From: Seminavis robusta | Lineage: Eukaryota; Bacillariophyta; Bacillariophyceae; Naviculales; Naviculaceae | Length of the DNA: 54,157 nucleotides | Direction: 5' to 3' | NCBI GenBank assembly: GCA_903772945.1 | Contig: CAICTM010000662.1 | Span: 1-54,157 of the forward strand | In this document: positions 29,827 to 40,251 of the stretch, one piece after another | How the letters are laid out: the number at the start of each line of letters is the position of its first letter | Numbering within the stretch: the first letter of the stretch is position 1 | Program-made: the position numbers and the translations under genes | Notes under the pieces: generated by a model | Told to the model about the DNA's origin: nothing | Seen by the model: only the letters and a program-made list of their open reading frames with translations | The model's database searches: none

Positions 29827-30720
29827 TTACCACGATATTTGGAGTTCCTCCATGGATTGCCCCAATATCTCATTGACAGTTCGAGTGGGAGAGGTCCGCG
29901 CTGCCGGCAATGGCTTGGCCATCACCGGACCGCTATCACCGGACCCATGTCTTCTTTGATGTGACGCGGATCGAAAAATTTCCTTGAGTGAGTTTTCAGA
30001 TGACGAATCGCTTTCTCGCGTTCCACCCGAGGACTGAGCATTGTTCGTCACGGAAAGCTTCTTGGAGTGCAACAACATCTTGTCCAAAGACGACGACGTC
30101 GCAGGTGACTGAGCATTTTGGTCGAGCTCCTTGCAACGACGGTTCTTGTGGTTGGTTCGCTTCTCCGTTCGACTACTACTGCTACTAGCGCTTCCGTTGC
30201 TGCTAGTTCTCTTTGGTCTTTGGGGCTTGTCATACTTCTTGCTGCGTGGCGGCGGCTCCACGCGAATGTCTTTCATCGTTGTGTCCTCGCCTCGATGTTT
30301 CGTGTTGTCGGACGTCTTGCGTCCTGGTCTCTTGGGTCTCTTCAGTGAACCGTCGTTGGTGTTCTTTTCCTTGCTACTGGACGGGTTACTATCCCATCGA
30401 CAAGACCCTGCGCTGCTGTTGGACCCTGTACTGCCGGCACTGAGGCAGCTGTTGTTGCTGCCAGAGCTAAGTGTCGACGTGCAAGTCGAAATGGTCGATC
30501 GAGTATGACACGAAGAGTCGTGCATTTCGCTAATAGAACTCATCATCATCGCACCAAACGAATGGTTCGGTTCCCAAACAGGAGCAGGAAGCCGCGCATT
30601 GTCGAATATCACTTCTATTGGCGAACTGCTGTCGCCGTCTCCTTTCAATCGTTGGCCATTGTCGCTAATCTTCTTCTCTTCCAACAAGGCAGCAAAATAC
30701 AAACTCAACGCATAGCTCAT
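29827..30720 (-). CDS. RW/DNAR-family Ser-rich disordered protein (297 aa)
   Basis: ATG at 30720 (MSYALSLYFAALLEEKK), stop TAA at 29827. A short hydrophobic N-terminal helix is followed by VIFDNARLPAP, a Ser/Thr-rich segment and GSCRWDSNPSSSKEK. A basic Pro/Lys/Arg region follows (LKRPKRPGRKTSD, KPQRPKRTSS) with a poly-Ser run, and the C-terminal helix reads TVNEILGQSMEELQISW. The gene at 32324-33004 has the same order of landmarks: hydrophobic start, DNAR, RWDS, basic region, ILG-x-x-x-x-E-L end. They are therefore paralogues, on the same strand and 1.6 kb apart. The N-terminal helix is too short and acidic afterwards for a typical signal peptide. Function unknown; basic Ser-rich core suggests phospho-regulated binding to an acidic partner (inference). 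Confidence 0.8.
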   Translation of the reverse strand: MSYALSLYFAALLEEKKISDNGQRLKGDGDSSSPIEVIFDNARLPAPVWEPNHSFGAMMMSSISEMHDSSCHTRSTISTCTSTLSSGSNNSCLSAGSTGSNSSAGSCRWDSNPSSSKEKNTNDGSLKRPKRPGRKTSDNTKHRGEDTTMKDIRVEPPPRSKKYDKPQRPKRTSSNGSASSSSSRTEKRTNHKNRRCKELDQNAQSPATSSSLDKMLLHSKKLSVTNNAQSSGGTRESDSSSENSLKEIFRSASHQRRHGSGDSGPVMAKPLPAARTSPTRTVNEILGQSMEELQISW

Positions 30721-32323
30721 TGCTGGGTGGACTGAATACTACTAACTAGAACAGAGGAATGGACTTGCCGTAGCAACAGCAACAACAAACGTCTGAGCGT
30801 TTGTTCGGAAGGACAAGGACTGTTGTTGTCTACCCTTTGCAGGGAGAGACACGGTCTGCAAGCGCTGCTGTTGGGTGAATGGGTCCTTGGTTGTGGGCGG
30901 GGAACAGTTTTGATGTCGTTTGCAAGTTGCGAAGAGCTCAGCAACCAAGACGGTTACGTGGTGCTGTGGTCTTGGATCTTGGAGTAATAAGTCCAGAAGT
31001 GAGTAAAAGTTTTGTATTAATTCTGCTATTTCACTGAAAGACATAACATTCGCACCCATCTCACTTGAAAAGTATTGCCCCCAACACACCGTTTGAAAAA
31101 TATATTTACCCAGAGCCCGGATAAACCTGTAAGATAATTTACAAAATTACAGGAATAGTTCTCGAAATGATGGGGTATTCTATCTTATTCGTGGTTTTTC
31201 AAGGGCAGACATTTTTGTACACAATGTTGCACATTAAACTGGTCAACTGGTGAAGTCAATAAGCAGTGAGTCAAGACACTACACTACGATGATTTATGTT
31301 GTAGGCATCCTCTTAATTGTCAAACAGGCATAATGACACTTTTTGCTTCACCTTTTCCAGCTACAACAGCATTTAATTAAGTTCAAAACTTATTGAAATT
31401 GTAACTGTGCATCTCTTACCAAGGTAGACTACATGTGCCTAGCCGGTAGGCAGCACGGCAGCACAGTAGCTCAACTATTAATAACGGTATCCACCACTAA
31501 TACGGTATCTACCTGTATGTCTCAGGTACTCGAGTACTGTATAACAAACTTTAAAACTGTAGCAGCATTCCAAATCAATGGTTGCAAGATTTGAAGGCAC
31601 TCCTTTGGCACGGTACGACTGTACCGTCGCATGTATAGACGCATTGGGGTGCGGGTGTAGAGGTGGCAGCGTGGCAGCGCCGACCAAGGGCCACAAGGCC
31701 ACAAGGGGCTTTACGAGGGGCTTTTCCAAAGGGCTGATCAAAACGCTGACAATGATCTCTCCACTTTCTTGTCATCCAAGTCGTTGCCCTTTTAATTAAG
31801 GATCGCTCTTTGGACCGCGCTATGGCTTCGAGCACTACTGCCTACAGTAGGCAAACAACCGGTGCACCTCAACGCCTCACCGTGCCGCTATTAGCACATG
31901 TAGTGTAGTCTAGGTAGCTGGTATAATTGTACCGGTACAAGGTGGTGGCTACCGATACAAGCCGCCTGCGAAGCATACTTGCGAGATGCTTGCCAAGCTC
32001 TACAGTGTATGAGTAGAAGTAGACTACTAGCTAGGTGATGTTGTGTTTGATAAAACTCTTCCAAAATAGCATAGAGAGGGCCATGGGAGCGATTCTATCG
32101 TACCAGTACGAACGCATTCTCCTCTGGCTAGAAACAGCACACCGCTTTGTTTGCTTGGTATTTTATGACCACTGCTGGCACCCGCATCAAACTAGGCTGT
32201 CGGTTCAAAAGATATTGAAGATCACTCTAGCTATTAAGAGTAAACAGTTATGAATAAAAATTGGGAAAACTATAGTGGTTGCTCTTTTTCTATGCTAGGA
32301 TGGTGAATAGCGTGTGCATCTTC
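30721..32323. other. Spacer between tandem DNAR-family genes
   Basis: No gene supported; a 115-codon minus frame at 30742-31089 lacks domain or context. Around 31850-32040 there are several TACCGGTAC and CTAGCTAG palindromes. The part nearest 30721 presumably includes the promoter of the minus-strand gene. Confidence 0.4.
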
Positions 32324-33004
32324 TTATTGCTTGCTGAGAGCAGGCAGCGGGATATCACGTTGCACAGCTCCCTCCATCCCCAACTCACGTATCGCTTCCC
32401 CAAGGATTGCACTGACATTACGCTTGGACTGGTCTTCGCCTCTCTTTCGTCGAGGCTGTCGTTGCTTCTCGGAACTGCGGGATCTTCCGTTCCCGCTCAG
32501 CTGTCTCTGAGGCTTCCTCAGCATTCCCTGAGCGGCTGCATCTGCAAGGCACATGCGATCATCCGATAGTGATGCTCTTCGGCAGCAATCTACCATCTCC
32601 GCGTCATCAACTTGGTCAAAGCACTCTGCTATTCGCTTTCGAGTTGCAGGTGATGCGTTCTTGGTGTTGACACGGCGTGTTATTCTAGCCTCTGTTGTGG
32701 GCGACGACGGAGGCGAAGAGTCGGAGCGTCTTGAGGGGAGCCTCGGTCTTCGACTCTTCTTTTCCTTGGTAGTTTCAGGTCCGGCTTCGCTATCCCATCG
32801 AGAGCTACTAGACCCCATCGATTCGGTACTGGCATCCATCAGCGAGGAGTACCCCGAGTATCCACTAAAAGTGGATTCATCTCCCCCAACACTATGGTCA
32901 CCGCCGCTGAGCTCCCTTGGTATCCTTGCATTGTCCGTAGTAATGATGAGTTGCCGTGCGTCTCCAACGAGATCGGCCAGGTAGAATCGCAGTGATTGGT
33001 TCAT
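32324..33004 (-). CDS. RW/DNAR-family Ser/Arg-rich disordered protein (226 aa)
   Basis: ATG at 33004 (MNQSLRFYLADLVGD). Landmarks in order are LIITTDNARIPREL, a Gly/Ser/Tyr stretch (FSGYSGYSSLMD), SSSSRWDSEAGPETTKEKK, SRRPRLPSRRSDSSPPSSP, a KNASPATRKRIAECFDQVDDAEMVDC segment that looks helical, CRRASLSDDRM, a long basic Arg/Lys region (RKPQRQLSG, RQPRRKRGED), and VSAILGEAIRELGMEG near the C-terminus. The plan matches the paralogue at 29827-30720, but the middle has diverged and is shorter. CRRASLSDD is a strong consensus for a PKA-like kinase (known rule). No known catalytic domain, signal peptide or membrane segment. Confidence 0.8.
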   Translation of the reverse strand: MNQSLRFYLADLVGDARQLIITTDNARIPRELSGGDHSVGGDESTFSGYSGYSSLMDASTESMGSSSSRWDSEAGPETTKEKKSRRPRLPSRRSDSSPPSSPTTEARITRRVNTKNASPATRKRIAECFDQVDDAEMVDCCRRASLSDDRMCLADAAAQGMLRKPQRQLSGNGRSRSSEKQRQPRRKRGEDQSKRNVSAILGEAIRELGMEGAVQRDIPLPALSKQ

Positions 33005-35826
33005 GGTGATTGCGTTTACTGGTCTGCTTTTGTGGTCGAAATGGTTACCAGCAAGTTGTGAGAACCGTTGTCAAAGTCAAAACCAAAGCTGTCAACCAAA
33101 ACGAAGTCAAAGCGCAAAGCGCAAAGAGATCCAAGAAGACAGCTGCATTCTTACGTGTTCCCTTATTAGAGCTCTGTGGTGCTGTGGTGGGTACTGTAGG
33201 CCAGAGTGTGGAGATCTCTCCAAAAATGCGCGACCTGTAAATCAGATCCCCGGTTTAGAATGGGGTTCCTTTAGAACTAAACGAACCAAAACCGACCTGC
33301 TTCTAGCTGTACCAGATTATAATACTATGAAGGATTGTACCGGTAACAGCAATGACGATTGCATCGGCCACCGCATCAAGAAGCTTTTTTGGCTTTGTTG
33401 ATACCAGTAAAAATGAATGAACCAGCTACCAGAGCTCTACTGGTATGAACCGAAGCAGCACAAAACATTGCTTTCACAACCCAAAGGTCCCACCCCGGGA
33501 AGACAAGTCTAGAAGGGTAGTTATGGTAAATTTAGGGTTAAAGTTATGTTTTACTCTGCATTTTTGTATAAAAACTATAATTTGCCGCTACTACCTGAAC
33601 CCCAAAGCTGTCTTCCAGGCCCCGGCTGTTCTTGAGTTTGTCAAGAAGTGACAAGAAGTAATGAAGAGTTAAAAGAAATATCATAGTGAGAAGTGAGACA
33701 TCGTCACAACAAGGTTTCGACATGGTTTTGACCATTATCACATTATCACCAGCACTGTCCTAATGTGAAGGTCACTGGCTTTCGGAAGGCTTTGGCATTT
33801 GGACATTTGATTAACTTCTAGCGACGAACTGAGAAAGTGAAAAGAACTGAAAAGAAATAAGTACTCGTACTCAAGTACTCCTACTCTGGAGTACATGACT
33901 AATGAGAATTAAATGTAGTCTTAATGCTAGGCAAAGCTTACGTTTGCTTAATCACCTGGAGTCAAAGTGGGTTTGCCTGCAAAGTGCCATTAAATAATAT
34001 TTGCCCTGGCACTGGTATTAATGAACTGGAAAATGTGACCTGAGCGTCTCAGCGGCGGCCTGTAAACCGGTGAAATCTTCGAGATGAACAAGATTGGGGA
34101 CAGCCAGGAGAGTCTTGATGATTGCCGACTCTGAAGGCTTCAAAATCAAGTCAGACCAAAGAGCACCCACCACGGCGAAAGCAACGTGGAACTGCATCGT
34201 GTTTGGCTGGACTGGGGTGACAAACATCCACTCAAAAGGATTGAAGGGGGGTCTCTAGGCAATGCCTCCGAGACAAAGATCGAAACGATGGGGAATGTGT
34301 TAGGAATCTGTCCATCGAGGGAAGACGGCCTGGCAGTGCACGATGTAGTGTCCGACCTTGTAACAGATGAAGCGGCACTCATCACGGCAATTAAGCATCG
34401 GGCGACAACCCCCCACTTGCGCGTTGCGGTGGTTCTTCCCGGACCCGAGCCAGCCCCAAACAACACGCGTGGATCGACGCAGGTGGTAGTATGGTGCCAT
34501 TGACGGATGTCTTTCTGGAGTTCTTTCCCTAGCAATGTTACGAAAATACATTTTCAAGTGTGCGTCGATATTTTGCAACAAAGAATGGATTGTGGTGATG
34601 CTCTGCAATATCTTTGCTTCCCTGATATACGTTGGATAGAATGCTTTGAGAGTAATCAAAAGGCAAGCTGAAAATCACATTCCTCTGCAAATTTGGCAAC
34701 ACTTCTCCCCAACACTGCTATTGAACACTTCTCCCGAACACTTTCAGTATGCTAAAGTATTACTTCTTCATTATCAGTGGACACTCTTTTAGGATTTTGC
34801 AACCAATTTTCGTTGACAATTTTCTGCCCACCAGTACTACCTTATCGCACAATAGAAGTGCAGCGCGTGACCGGAAAACTGAAACGGACTGGCGCTCCCC
34901 TTGCACTCTTCCCATGCCCTGGTTGGAATAGATGTGTAGCTATGTGTAGCGAGCTGCCAAAGAGTGAGGCAGGTACTACAGGCTTGCCTTGTTCGAGACT
35001 TGAGATGGCAATCAATGCAACCTAGTACGGCAGTAGTACATGTACCTGGCAGCTGCCTGGTGCGGGACAATGATCCTCTCTTTCCGCCATGCTGCGTCAA
35101 GGAACCGTGCTGGCCAGTGCGGATCAAAGCGAAGCGCAGCAAACCATTCATTCCATTTTAACACGTAATAAGCCACCACATGCCGCCTTCAGCAAAACCA
35201 TCCATCGTATCCACTTGGTGCTTTGCATTCTTCGTACTTCGTACTCAGTACTCAGTACGGGTACGAGTAGTCTAGTTTCAACGCAATCCTCTTTTCCTTG
35301 CGCTTCCCCATGGCCCACTCTTTTTCTTTTGGTCTTTTGGTTGTGGTTTTGTCTTGATTCAAGCTGTACATACACGGGGTGGACACACAACACAAAAGTC
35401 AACACAAGCGAAAGTGGCTTTAGGGCAGAAGATACGATTCTTACAGGTACATTGTAGTCTAAGCTGTAGTGTACTCCCTGTATTCCTTCTGTATCAGATC
35501 AAAGATTCGAGCCACCACCTGCCACCTGCCACCGCAGGTGAACGAAGTCGCGTATTAGTAGTCGCCTATTTTAAAATAGACAACTGTAAAGTTTTGCTTA
35601 CAGGACATGGCATGTACTGTACATGTACATTACTAGTACAGCTTATGTACACTGTACAGTATTCGGAGCTCGGAATCCAGCAGCCTGTAGACTTTAGACA
35701 GTCTTTATGTCCGGTAAGTTGTCTAAAGTAAGAAACTCCAAATGAGATAGCGAGTACTCAGATTTTAGAAAAAGATAAGAATCTTTTTATACTTTAATAT
35801 CACAGACTTGTAAGAAAACCTCCCAG
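33005..35826. other. Long spacer with one possible retroelement remnant
   Basis: No supportable intact gene. Short frames at 33003-33651 and 34749-35731 show no motif. Bases 34150-34660 may be a transposon remnant (listed separately). GTACATGTAC-type palindromes cluster around 35605-35660. Confidence 0.35.
34150..34660 (-). pseudogene. Possible non-LTR retroelement tail remnant
   Basis: Two overlapping minus-strand frames contain complementary parts of what may be one old protein. One reads HHTTTCVDPRVLFGAGSG. The other reads STRVVWGWLGSGK, then a Cys/His cluster, NCRDECRFICYKVGHYIVHC, then PRWTDS. A Trp-Gly block followed by a C-x3-C...H-x4-C knuckle and a Trp resembles the segment after reverse transcriptase in some diatom retroelements, as I remember them. 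The frames are shifted relative to each other, so it would be decayed. Weak call. Confidence 0.25.
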
Positions 35827-36596
35827 TAGAGTGATCTGCACTTTAAGACCCACTGTAGATTAAGACCATCGTAATATTCTTGTATTTGTACAGTTAATTT
35901 CTATAGTAACAGGTACATACGGTACAACCTAGCTAGTAGCTAGCTAGTGGTACTCTAGCTAGTAGCTAGCTAGCTAGAGGATAAACCATGTTCCATTGCT
36001 CAAGCCGTGTGATGGTGTTGAATGTTAGCAGTGTCAATAGATCTAGAGGAAGCAGTGTGGAAAGTCAAAGCAGTGTCGATACCATACCGGTACTAGTAGC
36101 GCACCATACAGTCGTACCGGTACCTTACCATACAGTCGTACGTTTACGATGTACCCATAGAGGAAGGACGCAACAGAGGTGCTGGCTGCCAACCATACTG
36201 TACCGGTATCATAGAGGTGCGAGGAAGAAAGATAGGAGTGGATAGAGGTGCTTCAATACCGGTAGAGGTGCTTTTCATGTGCTGATTCATGTGCTTGGAG
36301 ACTGTATCGATAGACCATGGTACCGGTACCGTAGGATCCTACGTAGACTCAGTACTAGAGCCTACGTGTGACGTCATATGGTCTTAATCTGCAGTGAAAA
36401 AGAATTCGCTGTGGAGTGGTTGAAATCTTCAACTGCCGGTAACTCCTCTTCTAAGTACACTCTGAGGTTGGGAATTTTGTGGCATACTCAACTACATGTG
36501 TTCTCTCGATTCCCTGCTTTAATAGTACAAATTTGATATCCAGCCCTGAAGAGAATATTCCGCGGAATGGTGGGTCTTAATGCGCAGATCACTCTA
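35827..36596. mobile_element. Candidate 770-bp inverted-repeat (foldback) element
   Basis: Bases 35827-35853 (TAGAGTGATCTGCACTTTAA...) and 36570-36596 are inverted repeats matching at 25 of 27 positions. A second nested pair, 35851-35869 and 36378-36396, matches at 18 of 19 (CACTGTAGATTAAGACCAT). The interior has no gene. It holds a duplicated palindromic phrase (CTAGCTAGTAGCTAGCTAG at 35929-35947 and 35955-35973), many TACCGGTA sites, several GAGGTGC motifs as in the 4.2-5.6 kb array, and a TGACGTCA at 36369-36376. No target duplication was identified, so the outer limits are approximate. Confidence 0.5.
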
Positions 36597-37569
36597 TTGA
36601 TACCTCAAAGCACAAGAAATAATACTAGTCTGAGACCATGAAAATTTTCCTAACATGTGCCTAAAACTGCAAAATTTTCTGCCTCGCGGCAGACAAAGTG
36701 ATCACCATCTCTTAGCTTCTTGATCCAGCCCAATTTACGAGTCCTGAGCAAGTTAGACCCAAAGGCCCAGCACTGGGTGTAACCAAACACTACCCTGTTT
36801 GATATAGAAGCTTAGTAAGAAAGTCATCTATACTGAAATTGGCTTGTTTTCTTAGAAACAAAATGAGTAGCAAAATAGAGCAGTTGGGTAAGAAAGCTCG
36901 AGTACTGACTCCCAGTTAGAGCTTTCTTATTATTGAGTTTGGAGTGTAAAGCATGACCACCTGAGAAGAAGCTCAGAGTGGAGTCTCAAAAACAAAAGAT
37001 TTCTGCTCAAGACATGTATGTCTTAACATTTTCCGAATATTTTCTAAATGAACCAAATAATGGTAAACCGTACCATACCTGGTAGTCGTTCCAAGGAATG
37101 GCGAGGAAAAAGAAGGTCATGAATGTAAGCCGGCAAGGACATTATACGATGAGCTATAGTACCGGTACATGTACACTGTGCCTCTTGAAGATGTTCATAC
37201 TAGCCTAGTAAAGTCCGGGATCCATAAACAACAGCTTACGGTAACTGTGATTCGGATTGATCGGACAGCTCTCGGACGCTATCAAACGTGGACACAGGAG
37301 GAACTTGATTACCGCAAATTTTCCTTTCAGTTCCCTACGAGTACAAGGTCGGTCCAGCTAAGCTTGGCTTCTCATCGAGATCTGCTTGCCCCAGCACACG
37401 CCGCCCCAAGTCCCAATCCAACCGCACAATCGCAAGCACAAATAAATCACAATCAAAGGACGACACGGCCGCATCACACCAAAGCAAATCTCTCTCTCGC
37501 CTAGTAGCTAGCTAGCACCACAGATACATACCGTACATACAGTAGAACCAGCTTGGCCTCTGCTCAAAG
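36597..37569. other. Spacer and 5' region of ankyrin-type gene
   Basis: No gene seen before the ATG at 37570. A 111-codon frame ending at 37504 has no recognisable motif and is probably leader sequence. CTAGTAGCTAGCTAG lies at 37500-37514. Confidence 0.4.
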
Positions 37570-38478
37570 ATGATGGGAGGAGACGATAATGAGGCTCGCA
37601 TGCCACTGGGTGGTGGCGGTCAAGATCCGCTTCTGCGGATGCACTTCCACGATCCTCTGTCCGGTGCGAAGGCACGAAAGGCGGCAGCTCCCCCAGCCAA
37701 ACAACCTCCCTCGAAGAAATCAAAGCTTTCCTCTGCTGCTGCTGCGGCGGCGGCGGCATCTGCTAAGGGTGGTAAAAAGAAAGGCAAAAACGATCAAGAG
37801 ATGGAGAACCACGGCACTCTGTTGCATCAGTCCTGTCGTTTGTTCCCTCAGTGCGCTCCTGTTCTCGAGAGCTCCATCGAGATGGAAGGGGCTGACAAAG
37901 GTTGCGAACGTGCCGAGAGGGCCGGCACGACTTCCTCTTATCTCGTAGGAGATGGACGGGAACCTTACTCCCTTCCCATCAACATCTTGTTGCACCATTC
38001 AGCATGCGCGGAAGCTGTTCGAGTTGTCGCCAGAGCTGCGCCCAAAGCCCTGCTGATGAAGGATGGGCGTGATCAAGACTGTTCCTTGAATATAGCGCTC
38101 CGATTGGGCGGTTGCCGACGGAAAAGGACGCAAGATGCACCCGACGAAGACGACAACGTGATGGCCACAACGCTTGGAACTTCCGTTAACACTTCCGCAC
38201 CAGAAGAACTGCTCGCCGCAAATCCTCAGACGGCACAAACACCAGATAGGCGTCGAAATTTACCCTTGCATGTCGCTGCGTATGTGGGAGCCTCCTTCAC
38301 CGTCATTAACAAGCTATACTATGCATACCCCGAGGCCTTGCTGGAAACCAACTTTCACGGAGAAACGCCCCTGGATATTGCCATTCGAAATGGAAAATGC
38401 AGCGACATCTCCACTAACTTTCTCCAGGAAAAGATGGATCACCTCAAGTCCGCGCGCATGAGGGCTATGTGCCGGTGA
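37570..38478 (+). CDS. Ankyrin-repeat-like protein (302 aa)
   Basis: ATG at 37570. The N-terminal 75 residues are basic and low complexity, with PPSKKSKLSS then a poly-Ala run of eight (56-63) and KKKGK, a plausible nuclear-localisation region. The rest contains two ankyrin-like segments. Residues about 134-182 (LPINILLHHSACAEAVRVVA...SLNIALRLGG) are degenerate. Residues 229-278 (NLPLHVAAYVGASF...YPEALLETN, then GETPLDIAIRNG) are clear, with the PLHxAA and GxTPLDxA signatures. This YPEAL...N..GETPLDIA style is common in diatom protein families. Ankyrin stacks mediate protein binding; the partner is unknown. Only about three to four helical pairs are present, so it is a short stack. Convergent with the NADAR gene. 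Confidence 0.85.
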   Translation: MMGGDDNEARMPLGGGGQDPLLRMHFHDPLSGAKARKAAAPPAKQPPSKKSKLSSAAAAAAAASAKGGKKKGKNDQEMENHGTLLHQSCRLFPQCAPVLESSIEMEGADKGCERAERAGTTSSYLVGDGREPYSLPINILLHHSACAEAVRVVARAAPKALLMKDGRDQDCSLNIALRLGGCRRKRTQDAPDEDDNVMATTLGTSVNTSAPEELLAANPQTAQTPDRRRNLPLHVAAYVGASFTVINKLYYAYPEALLETNFHGETPLDIAIRNGKCSDISTNFLQEKMDHLKSARMRAMCR

Positions 38479-38824
38479 GCCGGTGAGTGGTGAGGCGAGG
38501 GAACGACTCACTCTTCTGCGGGTGTATTCATAATAGTGATAGCTAGCTAGTAGTTAAAATCATAAAACAGCCTACGGTACCAGAAACTATCCACCCTCAT
38601 CTTTCACGATGACACACGTCTAGCTGGCCGACAAACAGTCGGCCAATCAAATCATGCCGCGATAGCGGGTCGTCGTGCGGCATTGACGATTTGCAATGAA
38701 TGGGCTTTGAAGGTATAGGAACGCCTTCAAAGTCTCGCACCTCCGAGGGCCGCACACGACAGGAACACATACGGTATATTCCGGGTTCTACGTTGCCAAG
38801 GTCTACACGTTCCTACTAGAGCCT
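38479..38824. other. Convergent spacer with three consecutive hairpins
   Basis: Three perfect inverted repeats follow each other: TGGCCGAC/GTCGGCCA (38625-38632 and 38638-38645, 5-base loop), ATGCCGC/GCGGCAT (38654-38660 and 38677-38683) and CTTTGAAGG/CCTTCAAAG (38705-38713 and 38724-38732, 10-base loop). They sit between two converging stop codons. Confidence 0.6.
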
Positions 38825-39439
38825 TCAAGGGCCCTCATTCTCGACCAGAGCATCATTGTGGTCACCCGCTCGAATCTCGTCACGAACGCGAGTCAGGATC
38901 TGGCCCAGCAGATTCAAGCCAGGCCAGAACTTCTCTGGGGTGTTTCTGGCATTGGCCTCCACCAAACCAATGCCCCAGATCTTGTCACTGGGGGATGCCT
39001 CCACGAGCTGTCCGGTTGTGTTCAAAAGTGCCTCCAGGAGGTGGGGGTTCTGAGTGAACTTTGCGACTGAATTTTCGTAGACGATCCTCATCCTTTCCTT
39101 GTTCCATACCTTATGATCAAAGAAACGCACTTTGCGACCCAAAGCTTTCATTTTTCGCGGGCTCTTGGCCTCCAATATTTGCTCTGCCACCTCCGTGTCG
39201 CCAAACAGCAAGGCTTTCCCGTGCATCATTCCCTGCTCGGCACAGCTAAATTCAACACCATTCAGGACATATCGTGATATGTGCCATTGAGAAAAGGGGG
39301 AACCTGATTGCCAGAAGAAGTGGTATCTTCCCGCGGCTTCGGTTTCCTTCTCCGCAGCAGCTCCGTGCGCGAGCTCTTGCGCGTTTTCTGCAAGTGGCGC
39401 TTCAGCGAACTTGCGCTTGGCCTTCCTTCCGCGAGGCAT
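38825..39439 (-). CDS. NADAR-family N-glycosidase (YbiA-like), 204 aa
   Basis: ATG at 39439. After a basic N-terminus (MPRGRKAKRKF, possibly nuclear) and a linker, residues 38-189 form a complete NADAR domain: RYHFFWQSGSPFSQWH, FSCAEQGMMHGKALLFGD with the conserved Glu at 68, SPRKMKALGRKV, KFTQNPHLLEALLNT, DKIWGIGL and NLLGQILTRVRDEI. Members cleave N-glycosidic bonds. E. coli YbiA and plant COS1-type domains act on reactive riboflavin-pathway intermediates, and other members remove ADP-ribose from guanine in nucleic acid (established for the family). Which substrate applies here cannot be told from sequence. Length is typical for a stand-alone member plus a 37-residue extension. Coding is secure from the domain. 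Confidence 0.92.
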   Translation of the reverse strand: MPRGRKAKRKFAEAPLAENAQELAHGAAAEKETEAAGRYHFFWQSGSPFSQWHISRYVLNGVEFSCAEQGMMHGKALLFGDTEVAEQILEAKSPRKMKALGRKVRFFDHKVWNKERMRIVYENSVAKFTQNPHLLEALLNTTGQLVEASPSDKIWGIGLVEANARNTPEKFWPGLNLLGQILTRVRDEIRAGDHNDALVENEGP

Positions 39440-40251
39440 TTTGATATCTTTCTAACAGACAGTTGAGTTGGGTTTATTTCCAGTGTGGTGCCAGCTGCTG
39501 TTATCCTCGTTGTAGTGTTAGCTGTTGTTGTTTGCTTTTGTGATGGTTGCAACGAAAGCGGCCTTTGCAAGTTGTGCACGACTGGCCAAAGATCCACGTT
39601 TGTATTAGTAGAAGAAACAAATCGTCCACGGCTCAGTCGTCGCCTCGTTGCGCGGTACGGTAGTGCTAGCTGTCGTTGTTTGCTTTCGTGTCTGCCGCAG
39701 TGAGCTTGGTGTCCTTGATTGCTCTTTGCAGGCTGCGACAGCTCAAAAGATCCACGTTTCTTCTAAAAGGACTCGACCACGGCGCGAATGAGGCCAGACT
39801 GCTGGTTGGGCACTGGACACTCCAGAGGATCGATGGATCGATGCGGGAAGGGCAGAGATTGGCGCCGAATCGGTTTTAAGCCAGGCTCTTGAACCATTCA
39901 ATCGCTACTGAATCTGACCCAAAGGTTGTCATTACGGTGGGCGCACCCCAAACGATCAACCACGAGTTTTGTGTCGCCGTTGGTGCAGCCATGAGTTTTG
40001 TAAACGTCATGGTCTATTTCCTTCTATTGGTGCTACACAAAGGAGTGACTTTGCGATACCGAATCCGTACAGTACATCAGCCTCAAGTCTAACGTACGAG
40101 AGAGCTGCCTGGGGGGCAATGTTCGATTCGATGCTTCTAAGAACAACATACAGTATAAGTATATTGGATACAAACAATCCTAGCAGTACGTTTAGTTTGA
40201 AGATATTATATCCTACAAATTCTTGTTCAGCAAGACTTTTTGCCAGTGGTC
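39440..40251. other. Spacer, no supported gene
   Basis: Short frames only. The part next to 39439 presumably carries the NADAR gene promoter. Confidence 0.35.

Noticed and set aside
30742..31089. 115-codon minus-strand frame upstream of the gene at 29827-30720
   Set aside because: No ATG context, domain or family link; lies where the promoter or 5' leader is expected.
37169..37504. 111-codon frame before the ankyrin-type gene
   Set aside because: Ends 66 bases before the real ATG, no conserved motif; most likely 5' leader.
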